Origin: Bradyrhizobium aeschynomenes
Lineage (GTDB): Bacteria; Pseudomonadota; Alphaproteobacteria; Rhizobiales; Xanthobacteraceae
Reading direction: 5' to 3'
DNA length: 64,000 nt
Assembly (NCBI RefSeq): GCF_013178945.1
Contig: NZ_JABFDM010000001.1
Location: 496,001-560,000 of the forward strand
Part shown: in pieces, positions 8,339 to 17,520 of the stretch
Layout of the letters: each line of letters opens with the position of its first letter
Numbering within the stretch: the first letter of the stretch is position 1
The notes under the pieces: model-generated
The model's database searches: none
The model's input: only the letters and a program-made list of their open reading frames with translations
Told to the model about the DNA's origin: nothing
Program-made: the position numbers and the translations under genes

Positions 8339-10024
8339 TCATGCCCCCTGCAGCTTCTGCAGTGCGTGATCCACGCTGTGGAACACGCGATCCCGCGGCA
8401 GCACGTCGTAGAGGCCGAAGCGCTCGAACGCCGCCTGGGCCCGCAGCGATTCCAGTCGCGCCACGGCGAAGACGATGCCGCTTTCGTTGCACATCCTGAT
8501 CACCTCCCGCAGCGCCTGCGCCGCCGTGAAGTCGATCTCGACGATCGCGCTGGCCTCGAACACCACGATCCGGGGCTTCCGGCTCTGCAGCAGGTGCTGC
8601 AGGTCGGCGCGGAACGTTGCGGCATTGAGGAAGCTGAGCGGGGCCTGGAAGCCGACCACGGCGACGTCGGACAGCTCCTCGCCCTTGATCTGCGGATGCG
8701 CCGGCCACCAGATCGTCGTCTCCGGCACGCGCTCGAAGCTGATGAGGTGCGCGCGCGTCGTGCTCCAGATGCCGTGCAGCAGCGACAGCGAAATGCCGAG
8801 CGTGACGCCCTGCTCGATCGGCAGGGCGATGATCGCGAAGGCGGTGGCGACGATCAGCAGGAACTCGCCCTTGGAGGCACGGTAGACGCTGGCGATCTGC
8901 GTCACGCGGATGATGCGCAGCGCGACGAACAGCAGGATGCCGGCGAGCGCAGCCTCCGGCACATGCGCCAGCAGCCGCGCCCCGAACAGCACCAGCAGGA
9001 GCACGATCGCGGCCGCGAGCAGGCCTGCGACCTGCGAGCGTCCGCCGGTCTCGACCACGATGCCGGTGCGCGGCGGGCTGGCGTTGACCGGAAACGCACC
9101 GAACAATCCGGCGAGCAGGCTGCCGACGCCAGCGCCCAGAAAGTCGCGATCGACCTCGGCAGGATGATCCGGCCCGGAGGGGAACGAGCGCGTGGTGGCC
9201 GCCGTCTGCATCATCACGACGACGGCGATCAGGAAGGCCAGCGGCACCAGCTTGGCCCATTGCTCGGGTCCGATCAGCGGCACCGACGGCATCGGAATCT
9301 TGCCGGAAAGGGGGCCGATGACCGGTACGCCGCGCGCGTCCAGACCGGCCGCGATCACGAAGGAGGTCGAGGCCGTGAGCGCAATCAGGGCGCCGGGAAT
9401 GCGGGCGCTGATCCGCTCGCAGAGCATCACCGTCGCGAGCACGCCGAAGCCGATCAGGACCGTGGAGGGATTGGCCTTGCCGAGCTCTTCCACCAGCGTC
9501 GCGATCCGAACCAGCGTCGGTCCGCTCGGCGACGGCAACCCCAGCACGCCCGGCAATTGCGAGACGATGATGTGCACGGCGATGCCGGCGAGAAATCCGA
9601 CCGTGACCGGCACCGACAGCAAATTGGCGATGCCGCCGAGCCTGAAGCCGCCAGCCAGCACCAGCATCACGCCGACCAGCAGCGCCAATGCTGCGGCCAG
9701 GCCGCCATATTCCGGGGTACCGCTCGCCGCGAGCAGCGCGAGGCCGCCGGCGAAGATCGGCGTGATCGTGGAATCTGCGCCGCAGGACAGGAAACGGTTC
9801 GCGCCGAACAATGCGAAGCCCAGCGAGCCCGCGATGAACGCGAAGAACCCGGTCTCCGGCGTGAAGCCGCCGAGCTTGGCGGTCGCCATCTGTTCGGGGA
9901 TCGCGATCGCGGCGAGCGTCAGGCCCGCGGCGAGATCGGAGGGCAGCGCGCTGATTCGCCAGCTTTGCAGGGAGCGCAACATCGGCCAATGATGCTCGTC
10001 GTCGTGGCGTGGTTGCTCGGTCAT
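8339..10024 (-). CDS. SulP family anion permease with STAS domain
   Basis: A 561-residue inner-membrane protein. The first ~410 residues form a series of hydrophobic segments typical of SulP/SLC26 transporters (start at ISALPSDLAAGLTLAAIAIPEQMA). The last ~110 residues are a cytoplasmic STAS domain (QAPLSFLNAATFRADLQHLL, then IVVFEASAIVEIDFTAAQALR). SulP proteins move sulfate, bicarbonate or dicarboxylates; the substrate here cannot be told. The ATG is at 10024. A LysR-type gene ends 42 bp upstream on the same strand, so the two may be one transcript or the regulator may act on it. Confidence 0.9.
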   Translation of the reverse strand: MTEQPRHDDEHHWPMLRSLQSWRISALPSDLAAGLTLAAIAIPEQMATAKLGGFTPETGFFAFIAGSLGFALFGANRFLSCGADSTITPIFAGGLALLAASGTPEYGGLAAALALLVGVMLVLAGGFRLGGIANLLSVPVTVGFLAGIAVHIIVSQLPGVLGLPSPSGPTLVRIATLVEELGKANPSTVLIGFGVLATVMLCERISARIPGALIALTASTSFVIAAGLDARGVPVIGPLSGKIPMPSVPLIGPEQWAKLVPLAFLIAVVVMMQTAATTRSFPSGPDHPAEVDRDFLGAGVGSLLAGLFGAFPVNASPPRTGIVVETGGRSQVAGLLAAAIVLLLVLFGARLLAHVPEAALAGILLFVALRIIRVTQIASVYRASKGEFLLIVATAFAIIALPIEQGVTLGISLSLLHGIWSTTRAHLISFERVPETTIWWPAHPQIKGEELSDVAVVGFQAPLSFLNAATFRADLQHLLQSRKPRIVVFEASAIVEIDFTAAQALREVIRMCNESGIVFAVARLESLRAQAAFERFGLYDVLPRDRVFHSVDHALQKLQGA

Positions 10025-10066
10025 GTCGAAGTCTCCGTACGCACCGCGCGGAAGCTGGCTGTCGGC

Positions 10067-10984
10067 TCAGGCAATGTCGCGGTCCCAGGGCGGCTCCGGC
10101 GCGAAGGCTGCGGCGAGGTAGTCGATGAAGGCGCGTACCTTGGCCGAGGGCGTGCGGTCCGGCAGATAGACCGCGTGCACTGCCAGCAGATCGGAAGGCG
10201 GCACATCGAGATGGATCGCCACCAGCCGTCCTGCACGCAACTCGTCACCGACGATGAAGGTCGGCTGATAGATCACGCCTTGCCCGGCCAGCGCCGCGGC
10301 GAGCAGCGCATCGCCATTGTTGGCGCGCAGATTGCCGCCGACGGTCACATCGACCGCCGCCTTGCCGCCCATCCGCCAGCGCGACGGACCCGCAGCCGCC
10401 AGCGTATAGCCGAGGCAGTTGTGCTCGGCGAGATCAGCCGTGGTGCGAGGCGTGCCGCGTGTGGCGAGGTAGGACGGCGCGGCGCAAACCATCATCCGGC
10501 ATGGTGCGAGCCGTCGCGCCACCAGCGTCGAATCCTTCAACGTGCCGATCCGGATCGCAAGATCCCAGCCTTCTTCGATCAGGTCGACCAGCCGATCGTT
10601 GAGGCCGAGCTCGACCGTGACGCCGGGATAGAGCTTTGAAAACCGGGCCAGCAGCGGGGCGATCTGCCGGGTGCCGAAGGCCAGCGGAACGTTGAGACGC
10701 AGCAAGCCGCGCGGCTCGACCCGGTCGGCCGCGATCGCACTCTCGGCCGCCTCGAAATCGCCGAGCACGCGCTCGGCAAGATCGAGATAGCGCCGGCCGG
10801 CCTCGGTGATGGTCAGCCGCCGGGTCGTGCGATGGAAGAGCTTGGTGCCGAGCCGGGCCTCGAGGGCCGCGAGATGCTTCGTGACCATCGTCTGCGACAT
10901 GCCCAGCGCGCGTGCGGCTGCGGACAGGCTGCCGGAGCTCGCGATCCGCGACATCACTTCCAGCCCGGTCAGACGGTCAAGCAT
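10067..10984 (-). CDS. LysR family transcriptional regulator
   Basis: A 305-residue LysR-type regulator. The N-terminal winged helix-turn-helix is clear (SGSLSAAARALGMSQTMVTKHLAALE, residues ~17-42), followed by FHRTTRRLTITEAG and an effector-binding domain of normal length. It belongs to the group with RTTRRLTLTE-type wings. It lies directly upstream of the SulP gene, in the same direction. Target and inducer are unknown. Confidence 0.9.
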   Translation of the reverse strand: MLDRLTGLEVMSRIASSGSLSAAARALGMSQTMVTKHLAALEARLGTKLFHRTTRRLTITEAGRRYLDLAERVLGDFEAAESAIAADRVEPRGLLRLNVPLAFGTRQIAPLLARFSKLYPGVTVELGLNDRLVDLIEEGWDLAIRIGTLKDSTLVARRLAPCRMMVCAAPSYLATRGTPRTTADLAEHNCLGYTLAAAGPSRWRMGGKAAVDVTVGGNLRANNGDALLAAALAGQGVIYQPTFIVGDELRAGRLVAIHLDVPPSDLLAVHAVYLPDRTPSAKVRAFIDYLAAAFAPEPPWDRDIA

Positions 10985-11359
10985 TCAGCCTCACTCGCAC
11001 GGTGTGAGGTGTTTCGCTAGCAGACTCTCGCCAGGCAGGGAATCGTCACTCTGCAGGCGGGAGCGGAGGCGGGGCCTCTCGCCAATCTGGTGCGGCAGTC
11101 CGTCATGAAGATGGTCGAATCAGTCACGCTGCCTTCGCGTCATCGCACTGCAAGTGAAAAGATGTCGCAGCAAGTCCGGGTTCTCGCCGGTATCGGCTTC
11201 CGCGCCACGCTCCGGTCCCGAACAATACCGCATTTGATCACGCCTCGACCCAAAGCGGGTCAATTTGGTGCCCGACTTCGCTTTCAGTTTCCGCCGCACG
11301 CCAGCGCCTTCTGGGGACGCGCTCGCTTCCATGTGTCATGAGTTAGTAAGGATGGGTTG
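10985..11359. other. Gene-free stretch between a LysR gene and a barrel gene
   Basis: This 375-bp region separates divergent genes. Frames here are short, lack ribosome sites and give no recognisable protein. It presumably holds the promoters of the LysR gene and the outer-membrane protein gene; I see no strong consensus promoter or repeat. Confidence 0.5.
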
Positions 11360-12058
11360 ATGAAAGCAGTGTACAATCTCGCCGTTGCCGCCTGTGGCGT
11401 TCTGCTTGCCGGCACGGCAGCGCAGGCAGGAGATTTCAGAGCCCAGCGGCCCGTCGCGGTCTACAATGCTCCGTACTACAATTGGACCGGCTTCTATGCC
11501 GGTGCATTCGCCGGCGGCGCGCATGGCGTCTGGACCGTCGACTTCTACCGCAACAACAATCACGGCCATTCGGAGCAGGGCGCCGACGGCTTGGCCTTCG
11601 GTCTGTATGGCGGATACAACTATCAGTTCGCCAGGAACTTCGTGATCGGCGCGGAGGTCGATCTCGGCAGGTCCACCGCCTCGCAGAGCAACGACATCTT
11701 CGACAACGATACCTCCTACGCCAAATACGGCATGTTCGGCTCGGCACGCGCGCGCGCCGGCTATGCGTTCGACCGCCTGCTGGTGTTCGGCACGCTCGGC
11801 GTCGGCATCGCCGACCTGACCAACACCATTCAGAAGGGCCGCAATGCCGGCGAGCAGGTGGTGTGGGAGAATCAGGTGAAGGCCGGTCTGACGACAGGCG
11901 TCGGCGTGGAATACGCCTTCACCAACAACTGGGTCGGACGCGGTGAATATGTCTACACCGACTACGGCAGCGTGACGCTGTTCAACCGCGACGGCAATCG
12001 CGCCGACTTCAAGAACGAACTGCATTTGATCCGCGCCGGCGCGAGCTACCGGTTCTGA
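11360..12058 (+). CDS. Outer-membrane beta-barrel protein (Omp25/RopB-like)
   Basis: A 232-residue exported protein with a signal peptide ending AAQAGDF. The mature part begins with YNWTGFYAGAFAGGA, the typical first strand of the Omp25/RopB/OmpA-like barrels of rhizobia. It continues with alternating strands (GLYGGYNYQFARNFVIGAEVD, RAGYAFDRLLVFGTLGVGI) and ends in a terminal aromatic residue (ASYRF), the outer-membrane insertion signature. The ATG at 11360 follows AAGGA. A 12-bp hairpin just after the stop is the likely terminator. It should be an 8-stranded surface protein; a specific role cannot be assigned. Confidence 0.88.
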   Translation: MKAVYNLAVAACGVLLAGTAAQAGDFRAQRPVAVYNAPYYNWTGFYAGAFAGGAHGVWTVDFYRNNNHGHSEQGADGLAFGLYGGYNYQFARNFVIGAEVDLGRSTASQSNDIFDNDTSYAKYGMFGSARARAGYAFDRLLVFGTLGVGIADLTNTIQKGRNAGEQVVWENQVKAGLTTGVGVEYAFTNNWVGRGEYVYTDYGSVTLFNRDGNRADFKNELHLIRAGASYRF

Positions 12059-12063
12059 TCTGG

Positions 12064-12108
12064 CGGCGCCGACACCCGCGTCCGGTTTCCGGAGCTGTGT
12101 CGGCGCCG
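12064..12108 (+). terminator. 12-bp inverted repeat after the barrel gene
   Basis: Arms 12064-12075 and 12097-12108 pair perfectly, and the loop itself contains a small TCCGG-TTT-CCGGA hairpin. It starts 6 bp after the stop codon. There is no good T-run, so it may be a terminator or an mRNA-stabilising hairpin. Confidence 0.55.
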
Positions 12109-12274
12109 TGTCTCTAAGGTTGAATGCCGGCCTCGACATGCCTGCACTCAGCCTCTCTGCCGGTTATTTGATACCTAATTTCACATTGCTGGTTTGAGCT
12201 GTCTTTCCTGGTGACGAGATTGTCGTCTCCGGGGGAATGATCTATGTCTCGGCGAAATCCATCCGGAGCCCGAC

Positions 12275-12709
12275 ATGATCGATTCCCGCACCGCGCCCTA
12301 TGCCGCCCTTCTGCTCCGCCTCACGCTCGGCGGCCTGTTCCTGGCCCATGCCGGTCTGAAGCTGTTCGTATTCAGCCCGGCCGGCACCGCGAAGTTCTTC
12401 GGCAGCATCGGCCTGCCGCCCGAGCTCGCCTATTTCACCATCACGGCCGAGATCCTTGCCGCCATCGCCCTGATCCTCGGCGTCTACACCCGCTGGGTGG
12501 CCTTGGCCGCGGTGCCGATCCTGCTCGGCGCCATCTTCACCGTTCACGGCTCGGCCGGCTTCTTCTTCAGCAACCCGAAGGGCGGCTGGGAGTATCCGGC
12601 GTTCTGGGCCGTCACCCTAGTGATCCAGGCCCTGCTCGGCGACGGCGCCTATGCGCTGGGCGCGCTGCGCGGCACTCTTGCCGGCGGCCAGTTGCGTAGC
12701 GCGCACTGA
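12275..12709 (+). CDS. DoxX family membrane protein
   Basis: A 144-residue inner-membrane protein of the DoxX family with four hydrophobic segments. The family motif LRLTLGGLFLAHAGLKLF is at residues ~13-30, followed by GLPPELAYFTITAEILAAIALILG. DoxX proteins are linked to redox and thiol stress or quinone reduction, but most members are uncharacterised. The ATG at 12275 agrees with the first membrane segment. It stands alone between the barrel gene and a repeat-containing spacer. Confidence 0.85.
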   Translation: MIDSRTAPYAALLLRLTLGGLFLAHAGLKLFVFSPAGTAKFFGSIGLPPELAYFTITAEILAAIALILGVYTRWVALAAVPILLGAIFTVHGSAGFFFSNPKGGWEYPAFWAVTLVIQALLGDGAYALGALRGTLAGGQLRSAH

Positions 12710-12743
12710 TCGTCAGCCGCGGTTCACTGCCGCTACAATCTCG

Positions 12744-12870
12744 GTGTCATCCCGGCGAACGCCGGGATCCATAACCACTGGCCGGACTGAGTTGAGCACG
12801 CTGGTCGACATCCAGCCTGCCTCAAGCTGAGATCACGCGGTATGGGTCCCGGCTCGAGGCCGGGACGACG
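12744..12870. repeat. REP-like palindrome pair
   Basis: Two inverted REP-type hairpins (CCCGGCGAACGCCGGG and CCCGGCTCGAGGCCGGG), with GTCAT/ACGAC ends facing each other. Similar pairs occur at nine places in this window, all between genes. Confidence 0.75.
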
Positions 12871-12920
12871 GTTGTGGGTGAGGCACGACCTGAGATACCA
12901 ACCGAACGAGGAGCGATCAC

Positions 12921-13733
12921 ATGACCCTGCCCAGCATTTTCCTGTCGCACGGTTCGCCGATGCTACCGCTGACGGCGTCGGCGGCGCGTGACTTCCTCTC
13001 CGGCCTCGGCAACAGCCTGCCGCGGCCAAAGGCCATCCTCGTGATCTCGGCGCATTGGGAGACCGACATCCCCGCCGTCAACGTCGTCGCCGAGAACGAG
13101 ACGATCTACGATTTCTACGGCTTCCCGCGCGAACTCTATCAGCTACGCTATCCCGCGCCGGGCGCGCCCGACCTTGCGCTCGCCGTGGCCGCGCGCCTGC
13201 AGGCCGCCGGCCTTTCCGTCGGCGTCGATCGCGAGCGCGGGCTCGATCACGGCGCCTGGGTGCCGCTGCTGCTGATGTATCCGCAGGCCGACATTCCCGT
13301 CGTGCAGCTGTCGATCCAGACCGAGCAGGGGCCGGCGCATCACCTCGCGCTCGGCCGCGCGCTGGCGCCGCTGCGCGACGAGGGCGTGCTGATCATCGGC
13401 AGCGGCAGCTTCACCCACAATCTCGGCGAGTTCCGCAAGCGCCGTCCCGACATCGACGATCCCGCGCCGTCCTGGGTGATCGATTTCGCCGACTGGGTGC
13501 ACAGCGCCGCGATCGAAGGCCGCATCGACGACCTCGTCAACTACCGTGCCCTCGCGCCGCATGCCCGCGACAACCACCCGACCGACGAGCACTTCCTGCC
13601 GCTGTTCGCCGCGCTGGGCGCCGCCGGAGAGAACGCCCGCGTCGAGCGCCTGCACAACAGCGCGAACTACGGCGTGCTGCGTATGGACGTGTATGCGTTC
13701 CATGGCGCAGATCAGGCGAAGGCCGCGGCTTAG
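12921..13733 (+). CDS. ygiD: DODA-type extradiol dioxygenase (YgiD-like)
   Basis: A 270-residue class III extradiol ring-cleavage dioxygenase of the 4,5-DOPA dioxygenase type. The motifs fit: FLSHGSPML (residues 7-15, metal-ligand His), VISAHWET (second His), GLDHGAWVPLLLMYP and GSGSFTHNL (further His residues). The metal is probably Zn or Fe(II). Family members cleave catecholic substrates such as L-DOPA; the natural substrate of the bacterial enzymes is not settled. The ATG at 12921 is preceded by GAGGAGCGAT. It stands alone between two repeat regions. Confidence 0.87.
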   Translation: MTLPSIFLSHGSPMLPLTASAARDFLSGLGNSLPRPKAILVISAHWETDIPAVNVVAENETIYDFYGFPRELYQLRYPAPGAPDLALAVAARLQAAGLSVGVDRERGLDHGAWVPLLLMYPQADIPVVQLSIQTEQGPAHHLALGRALAPLRDEGVLIIGSGSFTHNLGEFRKRRPDIDDPAPSWVIDFADWVHSAAIEGRIDDLVNYRALAPHARDNHPTDEHFLPLFAALGAAGENARVERLHNSANYGVLRMDVYAFHGADQAKAAA

Positions 13734-13791
13734 GCTGCGCTATCCGAATTCCTCGTCCATGTGAGACGGACAATGGACAATCAAACACAGG

Positions 13792-13895
13792 TGTCATCGT
13801 CCGCGAAGGCGGACGATCCAGTACGCCGTGACGTCACGATTCAATGTCGTCTGCTGCGGAGTACTGGATGCTCCGCCTTCGCGGAGCATGACAGC
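13792..13895. repeat. REP-like palindrome pair
   Basis: Two hairpins in inverse orientation (GTCCGCGAAGGCGGAC and CTCCGCCTTCGCGGAG), joined by arms that pair with each other (GATCCAGTACGCCG and the TACTGGATG side). It has the same design as the pair at 57752-57854, so the two belong to one subfamily. Confidence 0.75.
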
Positions 13896-14036
13896 GGTGG
13901 AGATGGAAAAAATTCGACCACAGTTGCCGCCGCTCCTAAGTGAACGCCTGTGTAGTTCATGATCGTGTTGCCCGTCGGGTTACTATGTCGCAGCTGATTT
14001 CCCTTGCGTCGTCGGGCAAATCACCACGATCCTCTC
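13896..14036. other. Spacer with a TTGCCCG/CGGGCAA inverted repeat
   Basis: There is no credible gene here. TTGCCCG at 13968-13974 and CGGGCAA at 14013-14019 form an inverted repeat 38 bp apart, directly before the ~430 bp repeat. It could be part of that element's border, although the second copy lacks it. Confidence 0.4.
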
Positions 14037-14463
14037 GCGCATCCCGCCTCATCATGAAGGGGCGTTGCGCGCGATCGTCACGACACGCGAGGCGGGGAGC
14101 GGTGGCCGCGAGAGCTCGCAGCATGTCCTTACGGATGTGCGGACGAACGAGTCTCTTGCGGACGTGAAGTCGCAGCGTGCTGACACCCCGACGCTGGTGT
14201 CCCGCGCAATGCGTAAGCATTGTCGCGAATGGTGGCCAACAAGCCCGGCGCACCAGGCAGACTGCGTATAAGCGTGAAGACCATCGCGCAGGGAGGGCCG
14301 GGCGTTCTCGGCCAGACCTGTGGTACCTGCCGCCAGCATTTTCTTTCGCTGGCGGGCCACGGGCGCGGCCAGCGCCCGGCCTTCCCTGCGCCCTTCTACT
14401 TTCGAGGGCGATCCATTGGCAGAGCTCGGACGCCGCCGGCGCCGCGAGGAGCGTGCAGCCATG
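14037..14463 (+). repeat. Structured interspersed repeat, copy A (~430 bp)
   Basis: This stretch is homologous, in reverse complement, to 48608-49036. Long blocks are identical (for example GCGATCGTCACGACACGCG, and the GCCCGGCGCACCAGG and ACTGCGTATAAGCGTGAAG stretches), with variable blocks between. The variable blocks form hairpins whose arms changed together between copies: 14330-14337 with 14348-14355, and 14361-14366 with 14372-14377. Short frames inside it (one would read MVANKPGAPGRLRISVK) are conserved only in part and shift frame between copies, so a structured DNA or RNA element is favoured over a protein. Confidence 0.8.
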
Positions 14464-14488
14464 ACCCACGCAGCGCGCCACACATTCG

Positions 14489-14608
14489 GTGTCGTCCCGG
14501 CCTTGAGCCAGGACCACAGGGTGGTGTTTGGGGCACGCGGGACGATCAGTCTTTTCTCACCGCGAGATCACGCGGTATGGGTCCCGGCGCGGAGGCCGGG
14601 ACGACACC
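14489..14608. repeat. REP-like palindrome pair
   Basis: Two inverted copies of a GTCGTCCCGGCC-type hairpin, directly after repeat copy A. The right half (GTCCCGGCGCGGAGGCCGGGAC) is a near-perfect stem. It is related to 48410-48566, which lies next to copy B. Confidence 0.7.
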
Positions 14609-14739
14609 GATCATGAGGACGGTGCACCGCACACATGACGTCGGAGGTAACTGACACCGTCGCGGCCTGCGCAGAAAATCCTTGACCCGTTCGCAGGCAA
14701 ATGATGCGAAGGTTGCACCAGGGAGTGAAAACAACAACA

Positions 14740-16044
14740 ATGCGCCTGCCGTTCTATTATGGCTGGGTCATCGTCGCCGTGACCTTCGTGACGATGGCCA
14801 TCGGGGTCAATGCGCGCACCGCGTTCTCGCTGTTCTATCCGCCCATCCTCGCCGAATTCGGCTGGGACCGCGGCGTCACCGCCGGCGCCTTCTCCTTCGG
14901 CTTCGTGGCGTCGGGCATCGTCAGTCCGCTGATCGGACGGCTGATGGACCGCACCGGGCCGCGTGCGGTGATGGAACTCGGCGTAGCGCTGATGGCCGGC
15001 GGCCTGCTGTTGGCGCCGCTGACCTCGCAGCCTTGGCATCTCTACCTCACCATCGGCGTGATGGTCGGCGCCGGCAGCGTCTGCCTCGGCTATTCCGGCC
15101 AGTCGTTGTTCCTGCCGAACTGGTTCATCCGCCGCCGCGGGCTGGCCATCGGCATTGCGTTCGCCGGCGTCGGCATCGGCTCGATGACCCTGCTGCCCTG
15201 GGTGCAGCACATGATCGCGCAGACCAATTGGCGCACCGCCTGTACCGCGATGGGCATCGTCGTGCTGGTCGTGCTTGCGCCGATCAATCTGCTGCTGCGC
15301 AAGAAGCCGGAGGAAATGGGCTTGCGTCCCGATGGTGACGCCGCGCCGCTCGCCAGCGCCGCCAAACCCGTTTCGAACATCGTCGACGCCGCCTGGGCCG
15401 GCATCGACTGGACGTTGTCGCGCGCGCTGCATACGACGCGATTCTGGTGGCTCGCGCTCGGCTACTTCTTCGGGCTCTACGTCTGGTACGCCGTCCAGGT
15501 GCATCAGACGAAATACCTGCTCGAGATCGGTTTCAGCTCGAGCGTCGCGGTGTGGGCGCTCGGCGCGGTCAGCCTGCTCGGCATTCCCGGCCAGATCGCG
15601 CTCGGACATCTCTCGGACCGGCTCGGTCGCGAGGCGGTGTGGGGGCTCGGCTGTCTCGGCTTCGCGATCTGCTTCGCCGCCCTGATCGCGCTCAAGGCGT
15701 CGCCGTCGCTGCTGCTGATCTACGTGATGGTGGCAACCCAAGGTGCGCTCGGCTACGGCCTGACCTCGGTGATGGGCGCGGTCGCGCTGGAGATCTTCCA
15801 GGGCGCACATTTCGGCAGCATTTTTGGAACGCTGATGCTGATCGGGCTGTGCGGCGGTGCCGCGGGCCCCTGGGTCACCGGCGTGCTGTATGATGTCACG
15901 GGCAGCTATACGCCGGGCTTTGCGATCGCCTTCGCCGGCGCGTTTGTTTCGGCGGCCGCGATCTGGATCGCGGCGCCGCGCCGGGTGCGCGTCGTCGCCG
16001 GACAGTTACATAGGTTGAAGACGCCGGCGGAAGCTGCGGCATGA
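14740..16044 (+). CDS. Major facilitator superfamily transporter
   Basis: A 434-residue MFS permease with about 12 hydrophobic segments. It starts MRLPFYYGWVIVAVTFV and has the loop 2-3 motif GRLMDRTGPRAVM (residues ~66-78) and the symmetric loop 8-9 motif GHLSDRLGREAVW. The overall pattern resembles the monocarboxylate/oxalate-formate group (OFA-like), so an organic acid is a reasonable guess for the substrate. The start is uncertain: ATG 14740 fits the first membrane helix, but an in-frame GTG at 14725 and ATGs at 14701 and 14704 exist. A P450 gene follows after 72 bp on the same strand, so both may serve uptake and oxidation of one compound. Confidence 0.85.
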   Translation: MRLPFYYGWVIVAVTFVTMAIGVNARTAFSLFYPPILAEFGWDRGVTAGAFSFGFVASGIVSPLIGRLMDRTGPRAVMELGVALMAGGLLLAPLTSQPWHLYLTIGVMVGAGSVCLGYSGQSLFLPNWFIRRRGLAIGIAFAGVGIGSMTLLPWVQHMIAQTNWRTACTAMGIVVLVVLAPINLLLRKKPEEMGLRPDGDAAPLASAAKPVSNIVDAAWAGIDWTLSRALHTTRFWWLALGYFFGLYVWYAVQVHQTKYLLEIGFSSSVAVWALGAVSLLGIPGQIALGHLSDRLGREAVWGLGCLGFAICFAALIALKASPSLLLIYVMVATQGALGYGLTSVMGAVALEIFQGAHFGSIFGTLMLIGLCGGAAGPWVTGVLYDVTGSYTPGFAIAFAGAFVSAAAIWIAAPRRVRVVAGQLHRLKTPAEAAA

Positions 16045-16116
16045 TGTGTGAACTGGCTGACTTGCCATGATGCTGCGGCCGTGAACCAATAGGCAAACTT
16101 CTGGGAAAGGGACCCC

Positions 16117-17349
16117 ATGAACGAGCATGTCCAGGCTGCCACGGCCGCGCCGCTGTTCAACCCGCTGTCGCCGGAGTTCATCCGCAATCCCTATCCGTTC
16201 TATCAGCAGCTCCGTGACAATGATCCGGTGCATGTGACGCCGTTCGGCTCGTTCCTGGCCAGCCGGCACGCGGAGTCGAGCCTCGTGCTGCGCGACAAGC
16301 GCTTCGGCAAGGACTTCGTCGCGCGCTCGATCCGCCGCTACGGCCCTGACATCATGAACGAGCCGATCTTCCGCAGCATGAGTCATTGGATGCTGCAGCA
16401 GGATCCGCCGGATCACACACGGTTGCGCGGCCTCGTGGTGAAGGCCTTCACGGCGCGCCGCGTCGAGGACATGCGGCCGCGCATCCAGGCGATCGTCGAT
16501 TCCACGCTCGACGAGATCATCCCGCACGGCCGGATGGACCTGATCGAGGACTTCGCCTTCAAGCTGCCGGTGACGGTGATCTGCGACATGCTCGGCATTC
16601 CCGAGGAGCATCGCGAGGCGTTCTACAAGAGCTCGCGCGAGGGCGGGCGGCTGCTCGAGCCGGTGCCGCTGTCGAAGGCGGAGATCGCCGAGGGCAATGC
16701 CGGCAATGCGGTCTCCCGGGCGTATTTCCAGCATCTGTTCGAGCTGCGCCGCAAGCAGCCCGGCGACGACCTGACGACGCAGCTGCTGCAGGCGGAGGAG
16801 GACGGCGCCAAGCTCTCGCACGAGGAACTCACCGCCAACATCATCCTGCTGTTCGGCGCGGGGCATGAGACCACGGTCAATCTGATCGGCAATGGCCTGC
16901 TGGCGCTGTATCGCAATCCCGATCAGCTGGCGCTGTTGAAGGCCCGCCCCGAGCTGATGACCAACGCGATCGAGGAGTTCCTGCGCTACGATTCTTCGGT
17001 GCAGCTGACCGGGCGGGTCGCGCTCGAGGATATCGAGGATCTCGGCGGCCGCCGGATCCCGGCGGGCGAGACCGTGCTGTGTCTGCTCGGCTCGGCCAAT
17101 CGCGATCCAGCCGTTTATCCGGACCATCCGGAGCAGCTCGATATCACCAGGGCGAATGTGAAGCCACTGTCGTTCGGCGGCGGCATCCACCATTGCCTGG
17201 GGGCGCAGCTCGCCCGTATCGAGGCCGAGGTCGCGATCGGAACCCTGCTGCGGCGGCTGCCGGAGTTGAAGCTGGACGATCCCGACAATCCTGAGTGGCG
17301 GCCGACCTTCGTGCTGCGCGGCCTCAAGCGGCTGCCTGCACATTGGTAA
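16117..17349 (+). CDS. Cytochrome P450
   Basis: A 410-residue soluble bacterial P450 monooxygenase. The I-helix oxygen-activation motif GAGHETT is at residues 247-253, the K-helix ExxR is in EEFLRY (about 287-292), and the heme loop FGGGIHHCLGAQLAR puts the ligand Cys at residue 360. The length is standard for class I P450s, which need a separate ferredoxin and reductase; neither is encoded nearby. The ATG at 16117 follows GGGAAAGGG. It is co-directional with the MFS gene upstream. The substrate is unknown. Confidence 0.93.
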   Translation: MNEHVQAATAAPLFNPLSPEFIRNPYPFYQQLRDNDPVHVTPFGSFLASRHAESSLVLRDKRFGKDFVARSIRRYGPDIMNEPIFRSMSHWMLQQDPPDHTRLRGLVVKAFTARRVEDMRPRIQAIVDSTLDEIIPHGRMDLIEDFAFKLPVTVICDMLGIPEEHREAFYKSSREGGRLLEPVPLSKAEIAEGNAGNAVSRAYFQHLFELRRKQPGDDLTTQLLQAEEDGAKLSHEELTANIILLFGAGHETTVNLIGNGLLALYRNPDQLALLKARPELMTNAIEEFLRYDSSVQLTGRVALEDIEDLGGRRIPAGETVLCLLGSANRDPAVYPDHPEQLDITRANVKPLSFGGGIHHCLGAQLARIEAEVAIGTLLRRLPELKLDDPDNPEWRPTFVLRGLKRLPAHW

Positions 17350-17520
17350 CCATCTCTGTTAACGGAGTTGTGCAACGCCCCCGGAAAGCACGACAGCGCT
17401 GTGACTTCGCCATACTTAATCCTATATGATGCAGAGCTCCGGTCTCGATGCCTGTGGGGCTGCGGTCGCACGGGATGACGCGTTTGGGACGCCGGAGCGT
17501 TGTCCTTTGAGGGAGACCCC

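Noticed and set aside
8240..10639. A 799-residue plus-strand frame opposite the SulP and LysR genes
   Set aside because: Highly charged Arg/Asp/Gln-rich reading with no domain; shadow of two clear minus-strand genes.
14220..14654. Open frames inside repeat copy A (for example one reading MVANKPGAPGRLRISVK)
   Set aside because: The matching frame in copy B diverges and shifts phase after the shared block; conservation follows hairpins instead of codons.
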